A stretch of 64,000 nucleotides of DNA from Sclerurus mexicanus (Eukaryota; Chordata; Aves; Passeriformes; Furnariidae). The notes below the pieces were generated by a model. It searched no databases and had not been told where the DNA came from. It was given only the letters and a program-made list of their open reading frames with translations. Positions 12,731 through 25,639 of the stretch are shown piece by piece. The translations under genes and the position numbers were made by a program. Position 1 is the first letter of the stretch, and each line of letters starts with the position of its first letter. The stretch lies in the NCBI GenBank assembly GCA_013396755.1, contig VWZF01002261.1, forward strand, positions 372,001 to 436,000, read 5' to 3'.

Positions 12731-14159
12731 TTCCTATAGCATTCATGTGTATTTCTAGGTGGAGGAGAGCTGGGAAGGGTCAGGAGAGGAGATGGCTAAA
12801 CAGGGACAATGAATACAGTGTTCCAGGTCACCACAAGGACTACTCCGAGCCTTGCCCAGCTCTGATAAGATGGTAGGATTACTTTCCATATCTGCAATGT
12901 CTTTGCATCATCAGCTTTCTGAATCTGCAGTGACTCTCATGGCAGTTGTATAACTCTCATCTGTCCCATCCCAGTGATAAAGAGATCATTTTTTCACCTT
13001 ACATAAACTAAATGATAGATTACGTTAAACTTCTAAAAAGAGTGATTGGAGTCATCACTGAATTCTGACTGTTCAGAATATGAAAAAAGACCATATTAAG
13101 TACAACAGTTATATAAAGTTACTGTTTCTTACCTTATTTGGCCTTAACCTGATCTCTCTTCTGAAAAGTCAGTTCTTAGTGCAAAAATGTTATGAATGCC
13201 ATTCTGGGAAATCCTCATTTACTCTCTGCATTGCATAATTCTAACAGCACTGTCCCTTGCCCTTTTACAAGAAATCGACTTTTTTTAAACGAATCACCAT
13301 ATGGATATAAAAAAAATTAAAATTGATCATCAATCCTAACGAGCAGTACACAAGCATCTCACCAGAGAGAAAGAATGCCTAAATTACATACAGAGTACAA
13401 TACTGACCAGAACCTTGCTATCTCCACTGAATTCAGAGGTACCCTGAATGGACTTGCTGGCTTTGTGTTGGTCAGCATCACCAGCTGAATTAGGAACCTA
13501 CATTTAGTAGTGGAACTGCTTACCAGTGTCTTTTCTGGAAGTCTTTTAGTTCTGGATGTCTAGAAAGTCCTCAACATCACCTCAGAAATGAGTGCCAAGT
13601 TGACATTAATTTCTGAAAAGTGCTAATATGAAAAGCAATTATGGCAAATAAGATTCTTGGCTGAGGGTAACTGATGCTATCATTAAAAAAAAAATCTGGA
13701 AAAGCCAGTGGTAATGATATGAAAAGTAAATAAGAGCAGGAGATAATATAAAGATGCTGAGTTGGGCAGGAAATTATTTCTAATATGAAGTAAGTCTCTC
13801 ATTTATAATACTCGTTCTATCAAAATGGATGCATTTAAATTGCTGTTTAGATACCCTTATTCATTGCTGTTTGTAGAATATTAGTTTAAATGCAGAGTTC
13901 ATTTTATTCTGGCTAGGTCAGTAATTGTGGTAATGAACAAGTTGTACCCTCAACCATTTGCTTTAAGATGAATAAGTGCTCATTTACAAAACAAAGTGTC
14001 TTTCTCTTTTTGATTTCGTAGAGGCATTAAAAAAACCTCCTAACCCTGTGCAGGGAAAATTTAGATTCCATGAAAGTTTAAATTAAAAACAGTTTCTCCT
14101 GCACCATAAAATCTGTGACTGCCATGAAACAAGACCCTGATTAACACTCATGCACTTCA
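12731..14159. other. Non-coding stretch, nothing recognised
   Basis: AT-rich DNA with no long open frame, no recognisable repeat and only short homopolymer runs. Confidence 0.7.
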
Positions 14160-14680
14160 ATTCTCAACAGTAAAAGTTGCAGAAGAAGCAAATTAATTGT
14201 TATTTGAGTAACTAGTTAATTGTGTTGTTATAAATAATTCAGAGCATTTCCCTTTTCCCATTAGTAAATTCTTGATAGAGAAAAATTACCTTAGTACCAG
14301 TTGTTTATAAATAGTTTTGATTAGAGCCTTCATATTTTCACTCAATGTTTCTACTTTGAATTGCTGTACAATGAATAAATATGAATTTAATCCTGTAGTG
14401 AGAATGTCACATGTATAAACAATTGTTTAATTCACTACAAAGTAGATGATGAAGTTGGCTAGGAGCATCATAGTTCAGCTTTGTAAAGCAGCTGATTTGC
14501 TCTTCTTGTTTTCACCAATAGAGAATGGCAGTTTGATTTTTTTTTTAATTAATATCTTCAGCATGTCTTTAATACAATTCAAAGATAAAGAATTCTTCTT
14601 TAAATCTGCTCTCTTATAATATCATATGATCCAATTATATCTGTTCTCAAAGGTCTCAATTCAAAGCTTTGAAACAATTG
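14160..14680. promoter_or_regulatory. Candidate conserved non-coding element, homeobox-motif rich
   Basis: Very AT-rich, with an unusual density of motifs that homeodomain, forkhead and HMG proteins bind: AAATTAATTG near 14191, AGTTAATTG near 14215, TTGTTTATAAATA near 14302 and a perfect 14-bp palindrome TTCAAAGCTTTGAA at 14660-14673 (two opposed CTTTG/CAAAG half-sites of TCF/LEF type). No coding potential. Motif density alone is weak evidence in AT-rich DNA, and conservation is not tested here. Confidence 0.25.
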
Positions 14681-15576
14681 ACAATCAATTTTTCCATTAT
14701 TTCTTAATAAATCACAGTGTGATCAGTGAGTTCTGTGAGACACTTCTGTGTCTTCTGCATCCTCTGTAGAGAGTGCATTGGAAGCCAGGTCAATGTCTAA
14801 TTTGGGACATGGCATGACAAGTTAATGCAGACAACAAAACCACAGGCATGAAACTTAACTGTTGTATGAAAAAGGTGGGAGTGTATTTAGAAGTGGTGCA
14901 ATTTTGTAAAAGAGCTTCCCTTTAATGGCAGTGGTGCCAATGTGCTCACTGACCAGCTTGAACACTGGCAGAGAACCTGACGTGTCTGCCTGTTGAAAGC
15001 AGAGATGGGCAATGAGAGAAAGGCCTTCCAAAACTGTTCTTCAAGATTTCTCACTGATGAAATGATATGTTTATCTCTGAAGAGTATGTTACATTTATCA
15101 TTGTAATAAGGGTTCTTTCAGTTTTGTAAAAGAGCAGAAAAACATTCTTTAAGTGGGGGGTTCTGTCCAGTAAGGCAGAAGATCTCTTTTCCGTATTTAG
15201 CGGTGAGACATACAGTATCTGTTTGATAATCATGATGAAAAGAAACAAGCAAAGTGAATTGTTATATGCAAGTAGAAACTGAAAGAAGGTATCTGGGGAC
15301 ACTAAAATGGAAAAGAACAAGCAATTGGAGACAAGAATACAAAGAAGGAGAAATATGAAGCAAAAAGGAACAATAAGCAGATGGGAAACAAGCTGGTACT
15401 TTGATGCAGATACTAATTTATGGGTTTTATACAGATACTGTTTTACAATAAAAGTAAGTATGAAGTTTTATTAAATACACAAATATAATGCAAAGGAATA
15501 CTCTCACAAACCTTGTTTTGTCCAGATGCCTGTGTTACTGAGTCCCCTAAGATGTACTTAAGTTATATGTCCCTTT
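14681..15576. other. Non-coding stretch, nothing recognised
   Basis: No recognisable features. An 89-codon minus frame at 15051-15320 has no domain signature. Confidence 0.7.
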
Positions 15577-15668
15577 TAAGGTCAGAAGAGCTCACCTAGT
15601 CTGACTTCTCTTCCATGTACAGTGCACGTCATCCAGCTTTCACTGCGTTGAGCAGAGTAACTGTACAG
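15577..15668 (-). mobile_element. Old CR1 LINE fragment
   Basis: The plus strand reads AAGGTCAGAAGAGCTCACCT, then AGTCTGACTTCTCTTCCATG, then CAGCTTTCACTGCGTTGAGC. This tracks the reverse complement of an ancient sauropsid CR1 subfamily (AGGCCAGAAGGGACCATTAT, ATCTAGTCTGACCTCCTG, CACCCAGTTACCCCTGTATT, GAGCCCAATAAC). Divergence is high and several small gaps are needed, so this is a much older insertion than the one at 5680. The right edge is not sharp. Confidence 0.7.
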
Positions 15669-18600
15669 AAGGAAATACCTGGCATTTTTTAAAAATCTAC
15701 ATTTCCCCCATATTCTCTGCACCTTCTTGGAATATCCAAAGCTTCAATTTATGAAGGCACTAAGTATAGGTTCCTCTTTTATGTAGACAGAGATCAGTCA
15801 CTGTGTTCTTAGATGAGTTGCCAAGAACTAAACTGACTTTGAGACTGACTTGCTACAGTTTTCATTTTAAGCTCAAAACCTTTGTAGAACACAAGCATTC
15901 AGCGATAACCTGTTAATACAATTATAATGTCTTACTCAGAGGCTTTCAGTTTTCTTAATTTCTTTATAACCAACAAAAATGTTCCCTTAAAAATGTAAAA
16001 TACCTTTCAATTTGTGAATTCATTTGAAGAGATGCCATCATTTCACTTACTACCCATGTGTTAAATTAGTACTTTTCAATTCATATACTTCCCCAATGAG
16101 CCTCAAGGACTTTGTTCCTTCCCTCCACATAATAGAACTTCCTACCTATCTTTCTTTCTTAAATAGGCAAGTGAAGTTCTTTGCCAGTGTTTAGGCTCTA
16201 GGCAGTTTTTGGCCTTAAGTTTTTTTCTCACAGTTCTTTCCTCCCCCCACCGAAGACGCAGTGATTATCCCCGCGATCTTCTGGCATGTTGGTGCCTGTG
16301 CATGTAGGAACCTCTCCTTGTCAGGGAGGCTCTGCCTGGGCACCCAGCACAGTAGTGTTGATTACACTGTGAGCTGAGACTGAACTCTGCACCGTAGGGC
16401 TGTGTTTTCATTGCTGCATGAGCCTCTGAAACAAAGGCATTCCCATCGTCCATGGATTTTTGTCGTTATTTAAGCCCCAGGTTTCTTAAAGGTGAAAGAA
16501 GAGAATTCACGAGGGGGTGAGAGTACTGTGTCTTCAGTTTACTTTGGGATGTAGAACCAAGTCTCAAGGTTTGAAAATGATCCTTTTTCCTTCAAGTTTA
16601 CTTTGTGTTTGGTATATGTTGCTCTTACTCCATTTGCTACTTCAGCAGCAGAAGTCAGAGTGGTTTTCTTCCTACAGTCTGCTTATACTTCAGAAATTGC
16701 CCCCACAAACATAAATTATTTTGGTTAAAATTGTAGAAGCCAATGAATTGCTTGTCACCAGACATTCCAGTTTTGACATGTTTGCATGTCATCATTGTCT
16801 CTGATATTCTGACTTATAGTTCAGTTGGAGTTAAGAGTATATTATATTAGTTGAATCCCACTCCAGTTTGGTGGATCAAAATAAAGGGAAAAATCATCAT
16901 GTGCATTTAGAAATACAAATATTCAACTCTTCTGCTCATGTTCCACTAAGGATCCTAAGAACAATCTGAACTAAAAAGATCAAATAGGAGGCTACAAATC
17001 CTGAGAATTTTCTTGATTTTTATTGATAAGATCTTACAGAGTAAGAAGGGATTCAAATGCTCCACTGACTTCCAAGGGGCATTTGTTAAGTGTTTAATAG
17101 ACTTTCTGTTCAGAGCATTTTCTTGTGTAAAAATGATTCCTTTGTTTTGTGAAATTTTTCAACTATTATGTGACTCTTTCTAATCTGCCCTCTCTAGTGC
17201 CTGAAACCTATGTTGGGACTTGCATTCATTCTCATATTCAAAGTGATGTAATGAGAAAACAGCTAATGTGCTTAGTTTGTTAAGGAACTAACATGGAAAG
17301 TCTTGGAACACAATTTTGTTAATTAGCATGTTTGCTGACAAAAGCTATTTGTGTGTTGATGGCAAGCTGCTTCCGTATTATATTTTATATGCAGATGAGA
17401 CTGCATACAAGTACCTTTAGAGCTGAAACATGCCTGATACCGAGCAACTTTGCTATCTTTTTGTAAAATGCCTGAAGGGCATGATTGAAGAGAAATTGCT
17501 TGGGTATGGATACCAACCTCCAAGGTTAAATCTCAACTACAAGCATAATTTACACCCTCTTTTATGAGGTTGTGTTGTGTGCCATTGTTCTATTGCAGGG
17601 CAATGTGATGGAGCGCAGTGCTGCTGCTGAGGCTGAGATATCCCTCAGGTGTCCATGGTATCCATTAGGCTCTGAAAACTGCAAATCGCTGACTGTTGAC
17701 TTACTCTGGAATAGTTTAGCATGTGCGTGGAGTTTTTCACTATCAAAAAGGTTCTGGCCAATCCACATTAGAGTGCAATTTTCCATATGGCTTACTGGGA
17801 ACTGAGGCACACAAACAAATACTCAACAGTATATTTAATGCAGTTCATCGAATAGATTTCAGATTAGGGACATAATTTTCAGAGCTTTGTCAGTTTCTAT
17901 CTGAACACTCTGTTTATGTGCCTGGGAATTTGACTTTTCCTCCTGTATTTTATTTTCCTTTGTTCTCTATTTTGGTGATAAAAGGTAAATGCGAAGGTAG
18001 GATTGTGCTGATGCAGTGGAAACATACTTCAGTGTGGTTTACAGACAGAACCTCTGCAAGGAATAATGTTTATGTGATCATCTCGTCTTGCCGCAGATGT
18101 TTTAGATTAAGCTTCTTCCTACACAGTCTGCACAAAATACATGAGCAGGTACTATAATATGTTGCATAGAAAATTGGTGTGGAATAGAAGTCGATGTGAA
18201 ATTACAACGGGCAATTTAAGTGCAGACATGGCAATATCTACTTGTTTGCACTTAAATGTTTATGAGCAGAGTAGTAACTGAAAACAACAAGGTCTTGCTC
18301 CATAACCAGGTCTGCTGGCTCTCCTAAGTTTATATAAATATAAATAGCAACATATGGAGTATGGACTCATTTGTACTCTAAACTGTTTTGTAACATCTTT
18401 CTTTTGATTGAAGGGAAACAACCAAACACAGCGAGTTTAGGAGAGTGTGCAAATCTGTCACAGCCAAGGAAAACACAGCCACGGTCTCATCTGTTCTGTG
18501 CCTCCCCCAAAAGGAGGGGGGAGCTTTGGATTTGCAGCCATGTACATACTGTTCCACACCCTCAGGGAAGCACAGGCTGTCAGCAGAGAGCACGAGGAGT

Positions 18601-18740
18601 GTTTTCGTCCTGCATTAAGAACGAGACTACTATAAGCACTGTTCTCACCACTATCCAAGTATATATATAATTTTTTTTTTCTCCAGGAGGATAAATGTCC
18701 TTGTTTACTGCAAAGACTTTATGGACCGCACACAGGCTTA
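15669..18740. other. Non-coding stretch, nothing recognised
   Basis: AT-rich. An inverted pair AAATGCTCC...GGGGCATTT lies near 17056-17095. Short frames (60-99 codons) at 16265-16453, 17572-17805 and 18371-18670 show no domain. Confidence 0.7.
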
Positions 18741-18765
18741 ATGTTGTATTGTATCAATACAACAT
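18741..18765. repeat. Perfect 11-bp inverted repeat (hairpin)
   Basis: ATGTTGTATTG at 18741-18751 and CAATACAACAT at 18755-18765 are exact reverse complements separated by only TAT. As RNA or single-stranded DNA this makes an 11-bp stem with a 3-base loop. There is no U-run of terminator type, and the stem is too short for a microRNA precursor. Origin unknown. Confidence 0.9.
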
Positions 18766-20001
18766 AGTATGAAAAAGAACAGCTTTAGGTGCCCATAGAT
18801 TCTCCAGTTCATTGCTGTGCCTCTCCAAAAAGCTTCCTGAATGGGTGCTATCTCAACCCCCTTCTTCAGCCCTGGTATGAAAGAACAGGACTGTATTATC
18901 TGAGAGGGTGCTGGAGCCACCTGTCAGGACCGAATCCTTCTGCTCCACTTGATGCCTCCTGACTTGGGCGCTCAGTGGGGAGGGCTATCCAGCTGCCAAG
19001 GAGCAGTGGCACTGCTCATGATGTGACCTCTGGGGAACAGCCTGCCCTGTCACATCTGGGAGTTTTGTCCTGTTTTTGGCACCCAGAATTAGGCCTTCAA
19101 GAATTACTCAGGTTTGGAAACTGGTGTTTTTCTCCCCCACAGGCAGACTTCCTGTTTCTTTTTCCCAAACCTGCTTTTCTTTGGCTTTGTTGGAGTTGAT
19201 TTTTGGTGCTTTTAAGTAAAATTTGGTGTTTGAAGTTCATCTGTTTTAGTAATTGGCAGTGTTTCTCTGGTCAATGAAAGTCATGGCTAAGGTTCCAGGA
19301 TTAGTTATTGTTAAAAGCTGCTCTACCAAGTTCCTCATTTCTCTTCTAATGTTTGGCATGCTAACATAATTTCAGTTCAGAAGGAAAGACAAATGTTATT
19401 AGGGCTCAATGATGCAAATGCAGGAAAGGATCATTTAGCATAGCACTGATAAAACTGCCAGTAAATGACATGAAATTTCTTGACTGAGCTATGGAAATGT
19501 CTTAAGTTTCTGCACTTATGACGTTTTCTTTTAAATCTGAAAGTCTGATGTGTTAATTTTGTGGGGAGACAGGTTTTTGTTGGTTTTTTTTCCAGCTTAG
19601 TATAAAGTTCCTCAAAAAACCCCAACTTTTTAATGTATAATTTTTGCAGCCTGATTATGAACTAAGAGTGTTTTTACATATAATTCTTAGTAAGAGAGAA
19701 TTTTGAAGAGATTTGAACACTTTAGAAATAATATACCACTGGAACTTAAGAATACTGAGACAACTTGTAAAACTTGTTTTGGACAAAAACTATTAATGGG
19801 GTCTTCACCCAAGATTCGTAATGTGGGCAGAGTCTGGTAACACAGCATCTTAATTTCAGGGACTAATATCATCCAAACCTCAGTGACTAGTCTCACCCAA
19901 TAAAAGGTCTGCTCTTTGATGTCTGTGGATACTGCATCAGGCTTTACAGGGAATGTGTAATTTTTATATGAATACATCAATGACCACTATAATGAATTCC
20001 T
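18766..20001. other. Non-coding stretch, nothing recognised
   Basis: No gene recognised. A T-rich run (TTTTTGTTGGTTTTTTTTCC) lies near 19576. Confidence 0.7.
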
Positions 20002-20016
20002 TTGTTGTTGTTGTTG
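20002..20016 (+). repeat. (TTG)5 microsatellite
   Basis: Five perfect TTG units, continuing into a T7 run and then the G-quadruplex motif. Confidence 0.9.
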
Positions 20017-20027
20017 TTTGTTTTTTT

Positions 20028-20054
20028 GGGGGTATGAGGGTTGGGGCAGGGGGG
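20028..20054 (+). other. G-quadruplex motif on plus strand
   Basis: G5 (20028-20032), TATGA, G3 (20038-20040), TT, G4 (20043-20046), CA, G6 (20049-20054). All loops are 2-5 bases, so the site meets the canonical G3+N1-7 rule. The T-rich and TTG-rich lead-in makes this strand strongly purine/keto asymmetric. Confidence 0.85.
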
Positions 20055-23000
20055 AGGAATAAAAGATAAAAGTATAATTAGTAGAGAAAAGGATTTCCAT
20101 CTTATGAAACATTTCAAGGTTTCTACATCTCTTTTGGATGTGAACCAGAGTGGAAAGACTTGGATTTTCTGTATCTGAAATGCAATTCTGCAAATGCTCT
20201 CAAGCTTGAAATAGCTCATTTAAGAAACTGTAAGGCCTTTTTTTACAAGTATATTTCAACTTTATATTTTACTATATTAATTCCTAGGCATTGATCAATA
20301 TCAAAAGAGATGTAATTATGCACTTGAAATAGTACTTTATAGTTTTCACATGATAGATCTGGCTTTATCAGTAGCAACTAGTGTTTCCACATTCACAGAG
20401 AAACATAAAGACACTCCTCATTAGAGCAAGAAGTTATTCTGTGTTTCTGAAATGTCTCATCCCGGATACAGTTTTTAGAGGAGCCATACAATAGGCAGTT
20501 GATACTGCTCCTCTACCTCATCAGGCAGGCCATTTAATCTCCATGAAGCAGCCTTAAAAAGTGCATGAATATTATGGGGCAGGATGCAGATGCTGCTCTT
20601 TCATGGAAAGATTTATGCTGACGGAGCTCGCTTGGATACCTTTGAAGAAAAGCAGCTGGAAAAACAAGGCCCATAGATGAATTCTTGAATTTCTTCCAGA
20701 GACAAAGTGACCCAGACTGATAATCCATACATTCCTACAGTGGCAGGGAAATGCATACATATGTCCCAGCAGTAATTCCCGCTCCCAGCTTTACATATTT
20801 TTTCCTTCTATTCAGAATCATAGGTGATACTGTTAAACAGGCAGAAACCTCTGATCTTTCCCAGAGTCTAAAGATTTCCAACTGTAAATTCTAAGAATGC
20901 TGTGCAAGTTATTAAATACTACACTGAAGGGGTTCTGCAAATCAAAAGAATTCGATGCTCTACTTTAATGAATTTTCAAGCTGTTATCACTTGCACATTA
21001 TCCTCTTTAATTGGCCTTCTGATTGCCTGTGAAAATTCAAATTCAAAACAGGTATTTTCAGTCTCACCCAGTCTTAGCTGTTCCCCTAGTAATATCTATG
21101 CAAAGTATTAATTACTAAATTGAACTTGCAAACGTTTAAAAAATGGTTTTATTCTCTCTTTGAAAGCATTTCATTCACAGCACAATTTCATTCATCAAAA
21201 GCATTGAAGCATCTCAGGATACTTGCATATTTATTTTCTTCCCTCAGCCCCGAGCTGAGACACTCAATCTTATGCTTTCCTTTTGCACTTCTTGCTGCTC
21301 TGTGGAGCAGTCAGGCTGAGAATCCTCTGCAGCCCTCTGGGATTAAAGAAGATGGTGTGATGAACAAGCTGCAGAAGGAACACATGTGCAACTAGCAGGA
21401 GGAAATATTGTTTTGGGAACAGAAGAATTAGTTGCTGAATGTTGTGGCTATGTGAAAAATTAGGTCACTGTAATTTGCAGACTATTTTAAGACCAGATAA
21501 CTATCCCAAACCAGTAGTGCAATAAGGCCAAAGAGATTTGATGGGGCTTTTAGACAAGTCACAGACATATGGACAAGTGGGAGAGCTCACAGGATGTGTG
21601 AGCTAAACAAGGAGGAGCTCAACAAGGTTTTTACTGGTCAGCTTGCCATATAGGTACTTTATTTTGTGCATTTTCTGGTGAATCATAAAATCTCATTCAT
21701 CTCACCTCCAAAGCAAACTGGATCCGAAGTATTCTGTGTTCCTTAAGCCACAAGCAAAGCTTCTCCCTGTCTCACTCCAGTGGAAATTCTCTAGGAAACA
21801 TCTGATGTAAATCATGGCAAGGTGACACTGTGTTGAGTTTCTTGCTAGACCTTTGGTATTTCTCTGGATTTGACTTGTTCCTTATAATGGCAATTATTTT
21901 GCTTATGCAAAACTCTGCCCTGCCTTTTCTATGTGCCGTGTAGAAACCTGACCACTACTGTATTTTACTGGATTATTCTCTCCATTTCACCCCCCTCCCT
22001 TCTTTCTTAATGCTGTGTTGACAGCCAGTTAATTTTCTTTGCCTCCCTTTGAAGAAGCCACTCAAAAGGGCAGGAGCACATAAGATAACTTCAGGGATAG
22101 TAAAGGAGAGGTATTTTTAGAGTAAGGGAAACACAAAAAAGAACTAGTTTATTTAATGTGAAACATTGTGAAGGTCCTTAGCTTTGAGGCAGGCTGATGG
22201 CATGTCTGCTACATTCATGACAGACACTTCAAAGTGCAGAGACATTCTACAGCACTTCAAGGAATTTCCACATCTACAATTACTGCTGCAGAAGAAACAC
22301 TCAAATACAAGCAGTGCAGCACTGCAGAAAATCCAGGTGGGATGTTTAACAAGCCTTCCAGTTTTATGAAGTAGGGGAATTCCATTAAGAGTGTGACTAT
22401 TTGCTTTAACACAATCATTCATTGGGATAAGAGAAGCAGAACTTGCACTGTAAGTTTATAATTGTTGAAATTAATAACTGTGGTTCATCACTCTCTGCAA
22501 TGCTGTACCAATTTACTGTGCTCTTTTATCTCAATTACTTTCTGTGTGTGTCTTATATTTCTCTATTAAACTTCAGTAATTGTAACACTATGGTAATAAC
22601 ATTGACATACTGAGTATTTTATGATGGGCTACTTTATATTACTCTGACTGCCTTATTTATATTATAATTATTAGTGTCTATATAAATGTGATTCATTGAA
22701 CTAATAAAGTTTTCAGACAACTGCCATGGCTCATTGATTTTCTTTTCCTGTGCAGGAATTTAGCTTGCACTGTTAGTTGGATTTCCTTTCACTTTTAGTG
22801 CTGGCATTTGTACAATAAAGGCCTTCCACTTTAGCCCCATAGAAATGATACTTAATACCTCATTTTATTTTGATTCTATTAAGCTGACAAAACAAATGGG
22901 AAGTACCAAAGTTGTCTTTTCTCAACTGATCTGTTCTTTTGTTCAAAAGTATTTTCAAAAACACCCTTCTCATTCATCCTTGCGTAAGTGATGGCCAAAT

Positions 23001-24640
23001 TGTGATTTTTTGAGGTTAAGCAGTTAGCCCTTGGAAATCTCATGTAGATTTTGTGTAGTTCATCAGCCATGCAATTCTCCTCCAAGAGGAATTTGGGTAA
23101 TGCCTTTTGAATGGCATGGTTGCTTAAGCCTTTCTAAACCTGCAGAGTGGAACGAGTTAACGTCTGATGCACTGTGTGCCCTATGAGTTCTGCAGGGAGT
23201 CAAGTCTGCAGTCAGTTCTACCACAATTTAACAGTCAGATCAGAATGTGGTAAATGAAGGAAATGAAGAAAAAAGTGCCACTGATTATAACCTTGTGTTG
23301 TTGCACTCCTTTCTTCATGTAGTGGCATTTTAACAGATCCTTCAAACTACATCTAGCACACCACTTGCTTATAACATTAAAAGACTACACGTAGTAGATT
23401 TCATTATAATAAGATTGAGGTAAAGTAACACTTACCAAAAAAATAGGTAAATAAACCCAGTTTAATCTATTTATGGTTCTTCTCCTGTGCTCTGGTCTAA
23501 GACAACTTGGTTGTGAGCCACTTTATAGGAGGAGATCAAGATTTCTCCCTGGTGGAACGGGTTTGTTTACAGTTGCTTTTCGTTCTGAACAACAAGAAGA
23601 GGGATTTCAGTGGATCTCTCCTGTTCTTTCTGAGCATTTCCTAGGGTGATCTTCATATTCTCGAAGCTTTTACTTTTCCAATGTCTGATTTATGTTTCAG
23701 ATATTGATTCCAGCTGCTGGAAACAACATAAACAGTGACACCACCACCCGTTTTGTAACACCTCTATGAAATGTTTACCTTGCTGTAATCACAAGTATTT
23801 ATAAGTGATAAAGGACTAAGCAATTTGAATGAGTAATAGAATCTAGAACCATCAAAGGTCTGTGTTACATTTTTGCTCTTCTGTGGCTTTGCTATCTTGT
23901 CATTAGTGGTACATATTCCCTGCTCTATTATTAGTGTAATACAGGTGCAAGTACACTCCTTATGGCTTCTTCTAACTAACCATGTGGGTAGAATCTGTAA
24001 AAAGGATCTTTGCACACACAGTGACTGCTAAACTTTACTGTGGCAGAAATTATGCCCTGCTAGAGTAATATCTAGATGCATAAAATCATTATTAATGCAG
24101 ACAGTTGTGAAAGTAGGAGCAAAGAGTAAGAAAAATGGCTCTCAAGGCAATTATTTTGCAGACCAGAGATAACTATAATACACCTAGCTGATTTACCTCT
24201 GTTTCTTTTCTGTCCCTGGAACATTAATGCAGCACTTTGAGAATCTTCCCAGTGGAAAGAAAATGGACAAAATAAGAAATCAGTGAAAGAGCAGCCATGT
24301 GGAACTGGAATCTAGATCTGAAACACTAATTATACTATAGGCTTAAATAATTTGCATTTTTACTGCAGAGCAGATGAGTAGATGGTGAATAAAAGCTTAA
24401 AGTCTAGACTAACTTCAAAGTGATGCAGACCCTCTTTTTCAGGCTTTGAATCAAGAATTTGTGTTGGTGGCTGTGCAAGGATTGCACACTCACTCCCAGA
24501 CTACACTGAAAAGGAATGGGAAACAATATAGCTCCCCAAATGTTAAGTCTCTACGTAGGAAACTGACGCAGAAATTCAGTTAAATCAAAGAGGAGAACCA
24601 AGATTTGACTGTCTGTTGTAGTGGCCCAAAAGGATATGTG
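20055..24640. other. Non-coding stretch, nothing recognised
   Basis: About 4.6 kb without a recognisable gene. The part at 22480-22740 is notably AT-rich and low in CpG, with an AATAAAG near 22704 that could pass for a poly(A) signal but has no coding sequence upstream. Frames of up to 91 codons (21120-21395) carry no domain. Confidence 0.7.
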
Positions 24641-24790
24641 GTACAACTGTATTAATATTAAGAGCAGAAGAATCTCAAAAGGTCTGGAGAAGTATCCGAA
24701 AGGCCAGTAACCAGGGAGCTGGTGAGAAACACCATGGGACATTAATCAGATTTGCAATGCTTCTTGCTACTATCTGGCCAGAAAATAGGT
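24641..24790 (+). repeat. Unidentified dispersed repeat, copy A
   Basis: This segment matches 29031-29178 in the same orientation. Block 1 (24666-24690, starting AGAAGAATCTCAAAAGGTCT) is 23/25 identical to 29054-29078. Block 2 (24737-24769, starting GGACATTAATCAGATTTGCA) is about 80% identical to 29125-29156. The gap between blocks is the same in both copies. Weaker similarity extends left to GTACAACTGTAT and perhaps right to the CTTGAGAAAGAAGCTG near 24834. I do not recognise the family. It does not look like CR1 or the LTR found here. Confidence 0.7.
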
Positions 24791-25639
24791 AAGATTCTGA
24801 TGGAAATGCTGTCTGTTTCTGGATCTGCTGATCCTTGAGAAAGAAGCTGTAAATTACTCAGTAGTTCAACGTGAAGTTACTTCTAATTTTCCCAGATGAT
24901 CCTAACACAGTGGAACAAAGCTACCCTTCTTGCAACCAAAGAGATTTGTTGTGCTATATAAATTGTTGTGAAGCTGTCCAGGAGAGTGAATAAACCAAAC
25001 CTGTAAAAAAGCTAGTGCTCCCCAAGGATTTAATTTCCCAAAATATAAAAATCCTATCTTCAAAGTGCTATCTAGTGCAATATGCAGCCCACCCATGAGG
25101 AAATATCAGACTGCTGCACCTAGACCTGCTGTTTCTGGGCTCCAAAAAGCTGCTGCTTTCATAGCTTCTCCATTACTGCCCATCCTGAGCCATGAATCAA
25201 GAAGGGTGCACGTTCCAGCTCTTCACAAGCTCAGATAAGGAAATCAATTTTACTTCACGAAGGACAAAACTACTGGTCTGGAAGATGAATGAACAAGTCC
25301 AGTCACTTTATGGCAAAAGAGTCTCAGTGATTGATCCCAAACCAGACAAAAGCCTTGTCCTGCACCACAAAGCTGGGATTCTGTACAAAGAGAAAGGGAG
25401 GAGGATACGTAATTTGTGAATGTCACAAAATTGCTACACAGTCCAATATGAGTAACAGTTCATGCAGGAAAGTCCCCAAAATAGAAACAACCAGCCTCTG
25501 GTGAACCGGAGGATAAAAGCAAGAATGTTTATCCAGTGCAAGGATGTTACTTGCTTCTCTTCCTTAGTCTTCCACAAGAACTAAACCAAGCCTACACCAG
25601 CATTTACCACATTTGAGCAAGATAGTTAAGTAGATTCTG
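24791..25639. other. Non-coding stretch next to repeat copy A
   Basis: The right continuation of the unidentified repeat may reach about 24870. A 75-codon plus frame at 25192-25419 (begins MNQEGCTF) is lysine- and arginine-rich but matches nothing I know, and a stop lies just upstream. Confidence 0.6.

Noticed and set aside
18446..18466. Resemblance to miR-19 seed region (TGTGCAAATCT)
   Set aside because: The rest of the mature sequence does not match and no precursor hairpin surrounds it.
22690..22720. Poly(A) signal AATAAAG as the end of a gene
   Set aside because: No coding sequence or 3' UTR evidence upstream. The hexamer is common in AT-rich DNA.
24551..24742. 63-codon hydrophobic minus frame over repeat copy A
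   Set aside because: The frame is not preserved in copy B of the same repeat, so it is not under coding constraint.
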